A DNA stretch of 64,000 nt, taken from Verrucomicrobiota bacterium. Its GTDB lineage: Bacteria; Verrucomicrobiota; Verrucomicrobiia; Limisphaerales; UBA1319. The stretch lies in contig JAKLHY010000020.1 of assembly GCA_022709905.1 (NCBI GenBank), forward strand, positions 1-64,000. The letters run 5' to 3'. The notes beneath the pieces were generated by a model, which searched no databases, was not told the DNA's origin, and saw nothing but the letters and a program-made list of their open reading frames with translations. Positions 54,701 to 62,435 of this stretch are shown one piece after another; position 1 is the first letter of the stretch; the number at the start of each line of letters is the position of its first letter. The position numbers and the translations under genes are program-made.

Positions 54701-54840
54701 GTGATGGCCGTGGCCATCGAGTCATACAGTCCGTCCGCAGCCTTAAACACCCGGAAATTGGGGGCGCGTTGCCCCCAAATCATCCAGGACGACCAGAACA
54801 GAATGGCCAGAATACTTCCTGCGGATCTCGAAATTTTCAA
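51784..54840 (-). CDS. Propeller-type membrane sensor histidine kinase
   Basis: About 1018 residues. The TTG at 54840 was chosen because it opens a signal peptide (KISRSAGSILAILFW); an ATG at 55098 is open in frame but its first 86 codons look non-coding. Residues about 30-650 are two-component-regulator propeller repeats and a Y_Y_Y domain, a large periplasmic sensor. A transmembrane helix (RRLIAISIIGLLLILSLAGF) follows. The kinase core has the phospho-acceptor His (about 796) in AGIAHDFNS, then NILINASEA (N box), GCGIPQ, GTGLGLSM and a final IPVRE. No receiver domain and no adjacent response regulator are seen. Confidence 0.85.
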   Translation of the reverse strand: MKISRSAGSILAILFWSSWMIWGQRAPNFRVFKAADGLYDSMATAITVSSNGNVWIRHGSAPQMTRFDGYGFMRIPAPEGLGRIYEDATGTLWAGYPEGLQQYENGQWLKHPIPEVASQFRTNLLGRIRSAPLHTGVGNPIVLLLNDRVLGFDRIRKRASVLLRSSETGIGAFLDLASARDGGLWIAGDSGLIKMDRTLRGTNMEPLFEQYRIPENIPVRGLTHPVEDEDGGIAAVGNSTQSTARVALHFDPATHQPSLIAQGRVRRCWRGPDSAFWVDSLNALFRLEGTNLNRVETEGTLAGQFHDLAVETKGVFWLATSEGLVRHAPLLWLQTEDATLGDAPIYDLLETPWGDLWGVSAQNLLLRRETSWTSYPLPDDIEVLSPPAGGLFLSFEGRIGLCLSDRFLLLDPRTGQFASIPPPSDGTMRLLGYYRRNLCCVQIVTEEPNPSVYRLALFNGRRFSSFPEPPPSVRLGSELNFLRVTANGDLWLGGSAGVARFREDRWQYFTSEPDAPDNATGLLETRQGTLWISTRNRIHEFNGKAWSVQRSGFDRINAMRMDSEGAVWVGSGTGLLRFRHDSWIMHGPEEGLPSEAVYALAFDRKGRFWTGTARGLSRFYPDADTVAPQIQVQAEQDLDNLEDAAALSFQFSGRDRWEFTVSDRLVYAYRLDGQAWSPYRSVPAATLVNLTAGHHRFEAKVMDRNWNECATPALLEFTVRLPWYRERRLIAISIIGLLLILSLAGFAVNRHIRLIRSYAAVELIVRQRTHELEQAQQALLHSQKMRALGTLAAGIAHDFNSILSIIKGSAQIIEANPDDHDKIRTRIDRIKTSVEQGSTIVKALLGYGREAKQELAPCELNTIVEQTLKLMDDRISETTRVQFEPAMDLPLIVLAKDLLQQMLLNILINASEAMAGQGDISVKTFILESLPSGLVLAPAHAVRHVAVSVQDHGCGIPQEVMTRIFEPFFTTKAMSARRGTGLGLSMVFEFAKDQGCGLKVDSQIGEGSTFTLIIPVRE

Positions 54841-55107
54841 ACAGGCTCTTCGTCTCAAGTGGCAGATGCTGAATTTCAGATGTTCTTTTCGCCCAGATTT
54901 GGATTCGAAACTCACTATATTTCCGGCGTACCGGCAGGTAAAGCGCGATCTGATCGGGTGACCCAAAAGCGCGGCCAATTCGAATCCGTTTCTCCAGGCC
55001 GATGCAAGGGATGGATTGGACGCGTCGGGGCTGGGACAGCGGACCGATGTGTGGAAAGAGCTTGCGCCGGCTCGTTCAGTTCCCATAATGTTTGCCACCT
55101 TTCGGGG

Positions 55108-55183
55108 GCCAACGTAGCTCAGTCGGTAGAGCAGCGCTTTCGTAAAGCGCGGGTCGCTGGTTCAAGTCCAGTCGTTGGCTCCA
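55108..55183 (+). tRNA. tRNA-Thr (anticodon CGU)
   Basis: A complete cloverleaf: acceptor stem GCCAACG pairing CGTTGGC, D arm GCTC...GAGC, anticodon stem GCGCT/AGCGC with loop TTCGTAA (anticodon CGT, reading ACG), T arm with TTCAAGT, discriminator T and encoded CCA at 55181-55183. All stems pair, with one G-T wobble in the T stem. It is divergent from the sensor kinase gene. Confidence 0.95.
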
Positions 55184-55316
55184 GTTCATCATGCCGTCAG
55201 AAGGCCCAGATTACCCCGACCGAGTTTTTCTCAGCTCAAATCCTTGGATAAGAATAAGTTAGCCTTATTATGTAAGCGTCCCATTGCGCAGTTGCCACGC
55301 AACTGAACCCGTGAGA

Positions 55317-55384
55317 CAATAATCAGTGAGTCGATGAGACGGCCGAGGACCTCGGCATAATAACTGCTAGGCAATAATCAGTGA
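55317..55384 (+). repeat. 13-base direct repeat flanking the prc start
   Basis: CAATAATCAGTGA occurs at 55317-55329 and again at 55372-55384, where its GTG is the start codon of the protease gene. A 55-base spacing separates the copies. It may be a duplicated translation-start segment or a short target-site duplication. Confidence 0.4.
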
Positions 55385-57651
55385 AAAACTTGATACGCAC
55401 AGGGGTGGTGCTGGCGGGGTGGATGATCTCGCTGGTGGTAATGGCGGACAGAACCGGTCCGGCCGAAGGAGCGTTGTCGGCAGATCGGGCCGAGGCCGCG
55501 ATTGCACGGTTGACGGCCTTGGTGCTGGAAAACTCCGTTTATCAAGGGGGGCGCTTTGACGATGACATGTCTGAGAAGTTCTTCGACCAATACTTCAAGT
55601 CTCTGGATCCCAGCCGGATGATCTTCTTGAAGGGCGATCTGGAGGAGTTCGCCTCCTACCGTTTGACGTTGGACGACCTCATCCTGAAGGTGGGGGACAC
55701 AAGTCCGGCGCATCGGATATTTGCTCGGTATCTTGAACGCCTCTCTCAGCGGGCTGAATATGCCCGCGAGTTGCTGGCCAAGGAGAAATTCGAATTTGCC
55801 GATCCGTCAATTTACTCGATGGACCGGGAAAAGGCGTCGCGTCCCGCTGACATTGAGGAAGCCAGGCAGTTGTGGCGTCAGCATCTCCGTTACGAGTATC
55901 TTCAGGAGAAACTGAGCAAGAAGAAGCCCGAAGAAATCGTTGATACCTTGAAGCGCCGCTATGAAAGATCTCTGCAAACGATGAAGAAATTTGATCGCGA
56001 TCAGGTTTTCGAGATCTTCCTGACTTCATTGGCCCACGTGTTTGATCCTCACTCCGACTACATGGGCCGTCGTCAAATGCAGGATTTTTCGATTCACATG
56101 AAGCTGTCGTTGTTCGGGATCGGCGCGACCCTGCGATCGGAAGACGGCTACTGCAAAGTGCTCGATTTGGTGCCGGGCGGTCCGGCGGCTTTGAGTGGTT
56201 TGATCAAGGTGGGCGATCGCATTGTTGCGGTGGCCCAGGAAGGGAAAGAAGAAGTGGACATCATCGACATGCCCTTGCCGCAGGCTGTTGAGATGATCCG
56301 GGGCACCAAGGGCACGACCGTGCATCTGACCATCATTCCCGCCGATGCCGTGGACAGCTCTGTGCGCAAGAAAATCAGCCTGGTTCGAGCCGAGGTCAGC
56401 CTCAAGGATCAGGAAGCCCGGGCCATCCTGACGACAGTTCCTGTGGGAGGCGTTCATCGACGGGTGGGGATCATCGATCTCCCGTCGTTCTACGCGGATC
56501 TCGATCGGGCCAGAGAAGACGGTCATAAGAGCGCGACCGCGGACGTGTCCAAGCTCATTGAGAAACTCAAGAAAGAGAAGGTTGAAGGCATTGTCCTCGA
56601 CTTGCGGCGAAACGGGGGAGGCTCGCTAGAGGAGGCGGTTGGAGTCACAGGGCTCTTCATCCATAAGGGCCCGGTGGTTCAAACCAAAAATTCGAATGGC
56701 CAGGTCCGAGTTGAAACCGACACGGATCCCGCCATCCAATACGAAGGTCCATTGGTCGTATTGACGAGCCGCTTGAGCGCGTCAGCTTCGGAGATTCTAG
56801 CCGGGGCCCTCCAGGACTATCAGCGCGCGTTAATCGTGGGTGAGCAATCGACTTTTGGCAAAGGCACGGTCCAATCGGTTTTGTCCCTGGCCCCGATGAT
56901 GGCCCAGGCGGGCCTACCGGTGCAGGAGGATCCGGGCGCGCTGAAGCTGACCATTCGGAAGTTCTACCTGCCGGCTGGATCATCAACACAGTTGAAGGGA
57001 GTGGTGCCCGACATCCATCTGCCTTCGCTCAATAACGTCGCGAAAATTGGCGAATCCGAGCTCGATAATCCGATGCCTCACGACAAGATCGAGCCGGTGC
57101 CCTTTAAACCCCTCAACCGGATCAAACCGTTTCTTCCGGTCCTTTCCGAGAAGTCGGCCAAACGGGTGGCTGCGGAGCAGGAATACCGCTGGCTCATCGA
57201 GGACATTGCGGAATTGAAGAAGAAGATCGAAAATCCGGTGGTCTCCCTGAACGAAGAGCAGAGGATCCAAGAGAAAGAGGAAGCCGAGCGTCGGGTTGAG
57301 GCCCGCAAGAAAGCACGAGCCAGCCGCCCTTCCAACACCCAGACGAATTGGGAAATCACGCTTGCCTTGGCTGACATGGCCGGCTTGCCTGAGCCCACGT
57401 CCAATTTGGCGACCAACCGGCACGACTTGCGTTATCTGGCCCGAAACGAGGATCCGGAGGATGCCGGCAAGGAACCGCTGGTGGACATCGCCCTCGAAGA
57501 AACCAAGAGCATTTTGGCGGATTACCTGGCGCAGATGGCTCAGCAAGTGGACAGCACCGCTGATGCGGGCAAGGATCCCGCCCGGCCAGGAAACGATCCA
57601 TCCCGCAAGCCTCCTCGTGATCTGGTTTCCGAACCCGACAGAAAACTCTAG
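55381..57651 (+). CDS. prc: Tail-specific (C-terminal processing) protease Prc/CtpA
   Basis: 756 residues from GTG 55381. A signal peptide (1-22) precedes the long TSP N-terminal helical domain (25-230). A PDZ domain lies around 245-330 (LDLVPGGPAALSGLIKVGDR). The S41 catalytic domain has DLRRNGGGS, then the catalytic Ser468 in SASASE and Lys494 in FGKGT. A C-terminal DUF3340-type domain (about 560-756) is charged. It degrades or processes periplasmic proteins. Family residues are all intact, and the protein resembles E. coli Prc rather than the shorter CtpA. The short tRNA-prc gap shows no clear promoter. Confidence 0.93.
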   Translation: MKNLIRTGVVLAGWMISLVVMADRTGPAEGALSADRAEAAIARLTALVLENSVYQGGRFDDDMSEKFFDQYFKSLDPSRMIFLKGDLEEFASYRLTLDDLILKVGDTSPAHRIFARYLERLSQRAEYARELLAKEKFEFADPSIYSMDREKASRPADIEEARQLWRQHLRYEYLQEKLSKKKPEEIVDTLKRRYERSLQTMKKFDRDQVFEIFLTSLAHVFDPHSDYMGRRQMQDFSIHMKLSLFGIGATLRSEDGYCKVLDLVPGGPAALSGLIKVGDRIVAVAQEGKEEVDIIDMPLPQAVEMIRGTKGTTVHLTIIPADAVDSSVRKKISLVRAEVSLKDQEARAILTTVPVGGVHRRVGIIDLPSFYADLDRAREDGHKSATADVSKLIEKLKKEKVEGIVLDLRRNGGGSLEEAVGVTGLFIHKGPVVQTKNSNGQVRVETDTDPAIQYEGPLVVLTSRLSASASEILAGALQDYQRALIVGEQSTFGKGTVQSVLSLAPMMAQAGLPVQEDPGALKLTIRKFYLPAGSSTQLKGVVPDIHLPSLNNVAKIGESELDNPMPHDKIEPVPFKPLNRIKPFLPVLSEKSAKRVAAEQEYRWLIEDIAELKKKIENPVVSLNEEQRIQEKEEAERRVEARKKARASRPSNTQTNWEITLALADMAGLPEPTSNLATNRHDLRYLARNEDPEDAGKEPLVDIALEETKSILADYLAQMAQQVDSTADAGKDPARPGNDPSRKPPRDLVSEPDRKL

Positions 57652-57664
57652 CCAAGCCGCGCCT

Positions 57665-59371
57665 CTATCCGATCAATCGAAAAGGTTGCTCGACCTTTTT
57701 GAAGGCGAAAAGCGCCATTCCGTGGCTGCCGCCCAGGCGGCGATGAAAGAAATCCGAATGCTCATGCAGCCAGAGATGAAGCTGAAGCGCTTTCCAGACG
57801 CGTTTCTTGTCAATCCACCCTCGCCGGATGTCGGGAATGGGCTCCATTCGGCTGTCGACGCCATTCCAGCGCCAGCGGAGGCCATGGGCAGGCGAAATGG
57901 ATAAGCGAGGGAAGACCGCGCCACACTGACGATAGGCGACCTCTGAAAACAGGCATTCGGGATTTGTTCTCGGGCTCTGATCCGGGCTCAACAAGATAAT
58001 TTCGCGGAACCGAGAATGGACAAGCGCGTAGGCCCTCAGCTCCTGTTCGCGCAGCCGTCGTGCCGGATGCAAACGACGAATTACACGGGCGTCGAGGCAC
58101 CGCACGCCGAGAGCCTTCAGCTGCGCGTCCGAGCGCGCATCAGACGCCCCCAAACCCAAATGCCAGAATTCGACCGGCGAGACCGATCCAAGCCTGCGGA
58201 GCTTTCGGACGAGAGCCAGAATCCCGAGCGTCGTAACGCCGGAACCGCCGCACACCAGAAGACCGCGTCCCCGGTATTTTGCCGGATATGGCGGCAGGGT
58301 CTTCAAGAAGTCCGCTGTCGCCAAACCCGCGCTGGGAGGAGACAGGCGCAATTCATCGAAGGGATTGTCCCGAGTCAACCGGACGGCCCGGCCGCCGGCT
58401 GCTTGCTCCGCCGAAGTCAGCCTTCGCAAACGTCCGCCCTGGTCATAGAATTCAACGCGGCGGATGACTTCTTCCGCTGTAATCATGTGCATGCATTGCG
58501 GCAGTCCGTTGACCACGTCGGCACAGAGTTGTTGGCGGCCATCGCGAGAGTCGCCATCCCCGAGCGGAACCGTTCGCGATCGCCAGCATCCTCCGTCGCG
58601 ACAACAGGAAAGTGTTCCCAGCGTATGGATGAACTGATGATGCGGATAGGCCTCCCAGTGGACCGGTTCCCGTCCGCCCGCCACCACGACACAGGGGCGA
58701 TGACGCCAAGACGGATCCTTGACTTCCACCGCCGCCGCCAGATGCATCAAGCCTGTCACGGGACAGATCACCCCCTGCGCGTGATAAACCAGCCGGACCA
58801 GCTGGCGCATGTCCGTCCGTCCCCGCAGATCTACCACCCCGTTCAATCGGGGATGATGATGTCCAAGGCTCCCCACCTGGACGAACAGAACTCGATCGCG
58901 AAAATGATCCACGACTTTTTGATAACGTTCGCGATCCCACCACTTGATGGTGACATCGTATTTGCCTCCCGCAACGATGATCCAGAACGGCACCTCAGCG
59001 CCGGTCAGCTCGTGGACTTGGGAGATCCAGGCCTTTTCCTGGGCCGAAAGATGCAGATCGCCTTTAAAGGCCGTCGGCCGAATTTGCAGGCCGAGACGCG
59101 CGTTCAAAAAATCGATAAAGCCATGAATACAATGGTACGGCGCATGGTTGCTTTGATGAATCAACGGATATTCGCACGGAATGACCTCGACCTCCGGATC
59201 GGTTTCCCGGAGAGGTGTGAGGTAGGGATTGTGCATCCAAAGTTCCGCGCACGAGGTGCGGACATCGGTCAGAAACCGACCGGGATAACAACGATGCAGA
59301 TCCCGGACCGCCGCCGTCAGCAGGACGATGTCTCCCGGCGACAGGGCATTCTTCAGAATCAGCTTCCTCAT
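57665..59371 (-). CDS. Glycosyltransferase: GT9-like N-terminus fused to a GT71-like domain
   Basis: 568 residues from ATG 59371. Residues 1-330 resemble GT9 (ADP-heptose transferase-like) enzymes: KNALSPGDIVLLTAAVRDLH at the start and CPVTGLMHLAAAVEV as the donor-site motif. Residues about 360-568 resemble the alpha-1,3-mannosyltransferase/GT71-like family: GRGLLVCGGSGV, YALVHSRFREIILLSPDQSP and MEPIPDIRRGWIDKKRVW. Family members carry a DxD motif (LDADNxP) where this protein has SPDQSP, so the second domain may be inactive or altered. It is convergent with prc, with a 13-base gap. Confidence 0.8.
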   Translation of the reverse strand: MRKLILKNALSPGDIVLLTAAVRDLHRCYPGRFLTDVRTSCAELWMHNPYLTPLRETDPEVEVIPCEYPLIHQSNHAPYHCIHGFIDFLNARLGLQIRPTAFKGDLHLSAQEKAWISQVHELTGAEVPFWIIVAGGKYDVTIKWWDRERYQKVVDHFRDRVLFVQVGSLGHHHPRLNGVVDLRGRTDMRQLVRLVYHAQGVICPVTGLMHLAAAVEVKDPSWRHRPCVVVAGGREPVHWEAYPHHQFIHTLGTLSCCRDGGCWRSRTVPLGDGDSRDGRQQLCADVVNGLPQCMHMITAEEVIRRVEFYDQGGRLRRLTSAEQAAGGRAVRLTRDNPFDELRLSPPSAGLATADFLKTLPPYPAKYRGRGLLVCGGSGVTTLGILALVRKLRRLGSVSPVEFWHLGLGASDARSDAQLKALGVRCLDARVIRRLHPARRLREQELRAYALVHSRFREIILLSPDQSPRTNPECLFSEVAYRQCGAVFPRLSISPAHGLRWRWNGVDSRMEPIPDIRRGWIDKKRVWKALQLHLWLHEHSDFFHRRLGGSHGMALFAFKKVEQPFRLIG

Positions 59372-59427
59372 CTCAGCTGAGCGAGACAACCTCGGCCGCG
59401 CAAAAAGGCGATTGCGGCAATGAATTG

Positions 59428-59631
59428 CTAACCACGGGGGCTCAGGGAAGAACGTCCAGAGCTCCTTTCAGACAGGGTTCTCAGCCGCCCCTGGCTGATT
59501 CTCCATTGTTTGTCCCCGTATTGAATGATCGCCTCCTGGTCCACAGGAATGGTAATCCTGATGGGCGATGGGCTGTAGCCCGGTCGGATGGAGGGGGGAG
59601 AGGGGCGCGAGGACTTGGCTTTCTTCTTCAT
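59428..59631 (-). CDS. Small hypothetical basic protein
   Basis: 67 residues from ATG 59631. A basic, Pro/Ser-rich N-terminus (KKKAKSSRPSPPS) is followed by a plausible folded strand region (ITIPVDQEAIIQYGDKQWRI). No signal peptide or family is recognised. It ends 57 bases before the glycosyltransferase start and begins 62 bases after the ybaK-like stop, in the same orientation. It may belong to one of these transcripts. The call is based on orderly codon pattern only. Confidence 0.5.
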   Translation of the reverse strand: MKKKAKSSRPSPPSIRPGYSPSPIRITIPVDQEAIIQYGDKQWRISQGRLRTLSERSSGRSSLSPRG

Positions 59632-59693
59632 GGCGATGCGTCGCCTTTCAGTATAGTCCGTGCCGCCGGTCGAGACAAGCCTGCCGGACATCC

Positions 59694-60155
59694 TCAGGTG
59701 GAGAAACTCAACACACGGGGCTTGACCAGTCGCTCAAAATCCTTATAAGCCAGTTTGATCAATTCCGAATGGCTGCCGGCGTTGAAGGCAATCTCTTCGT
59801 CCTCCGCCAAGCTGGGGGCCACATAAACCTCCATCCCATACAAATTGCCAAAAGGCGGCATCGCGCCCGTATCACAGTCGGGAAACGCGGCCTTGAATTC
59901 GTCCTCGCTCGCAAGCCTCACGGTGTCAGCGCCCACCATCTCTCGCAACTCCTGCAGGACAACCTTGCGGGTGGCCGGCAGGACAACCATGGCCATCTGA
60001 CCGTCGATCTTCACGATAACCGTCTTGGCCATTTCGCGTCCGGGCAAATGGGCGCTCTGAGCGACCTCCTGCGCCGTGTAAGCCGGAGAGTGAATGATGC
60101 TGACGTACTTGATCTGATTTTCGTCAAGGTATTTTTTAAGTTTGGTGGCTGGCAT
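59694..60155 (-). CDS. YbaK/ProX-like aminoacyl-tRNA deacylase domain protein
   Basis: 153 residues, a single editing domain (YbaK/aaRS-associated). Features are KKYLDENQIKYVSIIHSP at the start, AKTVIVKIDG with the conserved Lys, and GAMPPFGNLYG with the substrate-binding loop. Such proteins hydrolyse mischarged tRNA (for example Ala- or Cys-tRNA-Pro), acting in trans. AAAGGAG lies 6 bases before the ATG. There is no tRNA synthetase nearby. Confidence 0.9.
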   Translation of the reverse strand: MPATKLKKYLDENQIKYVSIIHSPAYTAQEVAQSAHLPGREMAKTVIVKIDGQMAMVVLPATRKVVLQELREMVGADTVRLASEDEFKAAFPDCDTGAMPPFGNLYGMEVYVAPSLAEDEEIAFNAGSHSELIKLAYKDFERLVKPRVLSFST

Positions 60156-60226
60156 GGCAGCTCCTTTGGTTGGGGGATTTCATCCCAATTTAGCGCTCCT
60201 GCCAGCCACGCGCAAGGCCCGGGGGG

Positions 60227-60604
60227 TCAGCCGGTCACCGCAATCTTCTTCGGCTTCAAATGTTCCGCCTTGGGCAGGACCAGAGTCAACACTCCCTGTT
60301 CCACCTGGGCGGAAATTCGGGTCGCATCAATCGCCGGATCCAATTCAAATACCCGGCGGTAATCCCGGGAACGAGACTCGCGATACACATAGTTCCCGGC
60401 GGCCGCCCCGGCCGGCCTTCGTCCCACAATGATCAACTCGTTTTTATCCAATAGAACCTCCACCCCCGTCTTCTCCACCCCGGGCATGTCCGCCTTCAAC
60501 AGGTAGTTGTCCTTGGTTTCAATAATATCCACGCCCGGCGTCATGAATGTTCGTTCGGTTTCGGTCCCGGCCTGCGGTTTTTCTGTTCTGCTAATCGTGT
60601 TCAT
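60227..60604 (-). CDS. Small heat-shock protein (Hsp20), copy 2
   Basis: 125 residues. The alpha-crystallin domain covers about 25-120, with DNYLLKADMPGVEK, the RRVFELDPAIDATRIS strand and QGVLTLVLPKAE with the conserved L-x-L-x-L/P. The short N-terminus (QAGTETERTF) gives a compact chaperone. It lies 59 bases downstream of the other Hsp20 gene on the same strand and is probably co-transcribed. It is diverged from copy 1. Confidence 0.92.
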   Translation of the reverse strand: MNTISRTEKPQAGTETERTFMTPGVDIIETKDNYLLKADMPGVEKTGVEVLLDKNELIIVGRRPAGAAAGNYVYRESRSRDYRRVFELDPAIDATRISAQVEQGVLTLVLPKAEHLKPKKIAVTG

Positions 60605-60663
60605 GGTCTCTTTCCTTTGCTTGAGTTTTCATTGGCTCGAGGTTGCCCTCCCAAATGCGCTCC

Positions 60664-61131
60664 TCAACTCGCGTTGATCTCAATCTGACGCGGCTTGACT
60701 TCTTCCACCTTCGGCAGAGTCACCTCCAGAATCCCGTCCTTGTAGCTGGCCTTCACCTTGTCACCCTCGACAGCCTTCGGTAGCGACAGGACCCGATGGA
60801 ACCTGCCATAGGCCCGCTCAGACCGGTATAAGCGCACTTCCTTATCCTCGTTTGCAATCCGCCTCTCGCCCGATATCGTCAACGCTCCCTCGTGGAGACA
60901 GATATCGATCTTATCCTTATCCATGCCGGGAAGTTCGACCCTCACCGTGAACTTTTCCGGGTCCTCAAGCAGATCCACTACGGGAACCCAGCCGTTGAAA
61001 AACTCCAACGTCCGCGGCATCGCCTCGATCGGCGATTCAAAGAATCGGTTCATCTCTCTACGCAAGGAATCCAGTTGATCGAAGGCAGACCAACCTGCCG
61101 AATTCTCTAAATATCGATTCGATAGTTCCAT
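60664..61131 (-). CDS. Small heat-shock protein (Hsp20), copy 1
   Basis: 155 residues. The alpha-crystallin domain (about 47-152) has FTVRVELPGMDKDKIDICLH, ERRIANEDKEVRLYRSERAYG and DGILEVTLPKVEE. The N-terminal arm (SAGWSAFDQLDSLRREMNRF) is typical. The AAAGGAAA leader gives good translation. It is an ATP-independent holdase and the first gene of the Hsp20 pair. A very AT-rich tract (61187-61251) lies 56-120 bases upstream and is the likely promoter region. No CIRCE element was found. Confidence 0.94.
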   Translation of the reverse strand: MELSNRYLENSAGWSAFDQLDSLRREMNRFFESPIEAMPRTLEFFNGWVPVVDLLEDPEKFTVRVELPGMDKDKIDICLHEGALTISGERRIANEDKEVRLYRSERAYGRFHRVLSLPKAVEGDKVKASYKDGILEVTLPKVEEVKPRQIEINAS

Positions 61132-61186
61132 AGTTTTTCCTTTCTTTAATAGCTGAATCTATGCCTAAGCTCATCCCATGCCACAA

Positions 61187-61251
61187 GAAATAAAATTATA
61201 TATATAACTAATAATGAATAATTTATATAATTTAAACTCCCAGGCCAAATC
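61187..61251 (-). promoter_or_regulatory. AT-rich tract upstream of the Hsp20 pair
   Basis: About 65 bases composed almost entirely of A and T, in a window that is otherwise about 60% GC. It contains several TATA-like hexamers on the minus strand (TATATA, TATAAT). It probably covers the promoter or UP element of the heat-shock genes and sits between the divergent Hsp20 and GH130 genes. No single promoter can be chosen. Confidence 0.35.
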
Positions 61252-61370
61252 TCCAATATAGAGACATAACGTCACATATCTCCGCAAGAACTGTTTTGGA
61301 TTAATGAGACACAATGACTCTATTATTGATATGGATTTGACTTCTGCAGGATAACGGCAAAAGTGGGCGC

Positions 61371-62396
61371 ATGAAATTGACGCGTTTCTCCGGGAACCCG
61401 ATTTTGTCGCCAAATCCGGATCAGCCCTGGGAGGATTTGGCTGTGTTCAATCCGGCGGCTTGGTATGAGGATCGGACGGGAGAAATCCTGATGCTTTATC
61501 GTTCTGCGGAATCGCATCCGGACTACAAGTGTTATTTCGGTCTTGCGCGGAGTCGGGATGGCTATCATTTCGAGCGGGTATCGAGCCGGCCGGTTCTGGG
61601 GCCCAGTGTGGAGGGATTTGACGGGGCGACGATTCAGGATCCGCGGATGATCAAAATTGGGGATTGGTATTACATCACCTACGCGTGCCGGCATTATCCG
61701 TTCGGTCAGTTCTGGATTCCGGACGTGCGTCAGAAATACATCGTTCCGGACTGTCCGGAGGAATTTCCGGGTTATCTTCGGCGGAATGCGACGTTGACCG
61801 GGTTGGTCATGACTCAGGATTTCAAGGAATGGATTCGGGCCGGGTGGTTAACCGATCCGCTTCTGGACGACCGGGATGCGGTATTGTTTCCGGAAAAGGT
61901 TAACGGCAAGTTTGTGCTGATCCATCGTCCGTTGGAGTGGGTGGGCGCGGCCTATGGCACCGAGCATGCCTGTGCCTGGATCCAGTTTTCGGACGATCTC
62001 ATGGGATTTCCTGCCGCGCCGAGCCGGTTGTTGATTAGAAACAAATATCCTTGGGAGGCCTTCAAGCTTGGGGTGAACACCCCTCCGATCAAGACCCCGC
62101 ACGGATGGTTCACGCTTTATCATGCGGTGGGTCCGGACAAGTTTTATCGCTTGGGAGGGTTGCTTCTGGATCTGGAGGATCCGGGAATTGTCCTTCACCG
62201 GACACCGGACTGGCTGATGCAGCCGGAAATGGATTACGAAGTGGAAGGTTTCTATCGGGGTGTCTGTTTCCCTTGTGGAACAGTCCTGAGGAACGGGACC
62301 TTGTTTGTTTATTACGGGGGCGGCGACAAGTACTGCGCGGTGGCGACGTGCGATTTCGAGGCCTTGATTCAGCACCTCCTTGGCTGTCCGCCCTGA
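61371..62396 (+). CDS. GH130-family beta-mannoside phosphorylase-like enzyme
   Basis: 341 residues from ATG 61371. The five-bladed propeller of GH130 is indicated by NPAAWYEDRTGEILMLYR, IQDPRMIKIGDWYYITY (with the catalytic Asp), LDDRDAVLFPEKVNG and VEGFYRGVCFPCGTVL with YYGGGD at the end. The family cleaves beta-1,4-mannosides with phosphate or acts on N-glycan-type mannose-GlcNAc units. The substrate subgroup cannot be told from sequence alone. It is a single gene, divergent from the Hsp20 pair and convergent with a secreted protein. Confidence 0.9.
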   Translation: MKLTRFSGNPILSPNPDQPWEDLAVFNPAAWYEDRTGEILMLYRSAESHPDYKCYFGLARSRDGYHFERVSSRPVLGPSVEGFDGATIQDPRMIKIGDWYYITYACRHYPFGQFWIPDVRQKYIVPDCPEEFPGYLRRNATLTGLVMTQDFKEWIRAGWLTDPLLDDRDAVLFPEKVNGKFVLIHRPLEWVGAAYGTEHACAWIQFSDDLMGFPAAPSRLLIRNKYPWEAFKLGVNTPPIKTPHGWFTLYHAVGPDKFYRLGGLLLDLEDPGIVLHRTPDWLMQPEMDYEVEGFYRGVCFPCGTVLRNGTLFVYYGGGDKYCAVATCDFEALIQHLLGCPP

Positions 62397-62435
62397 TTGA
62401 GAAGATCGCGGATGGGGTATTGCGGGGCGGAGGGA

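Noticed and set aside
54841..55098. N-terminal extension of the sensor kinase to ATG 55098
   Set aside because: The 86 extra residues have no hydrophobic leader or domain pattern and would push the promoter into the tRNA gene.
61132..61370. A CIRCE operator for the Hsp20 genes
   Set aside because: No TTAGCACTC / GAGTGCTAA pair is present. An 80-codon minus-strand frame here is AT-rich noise.
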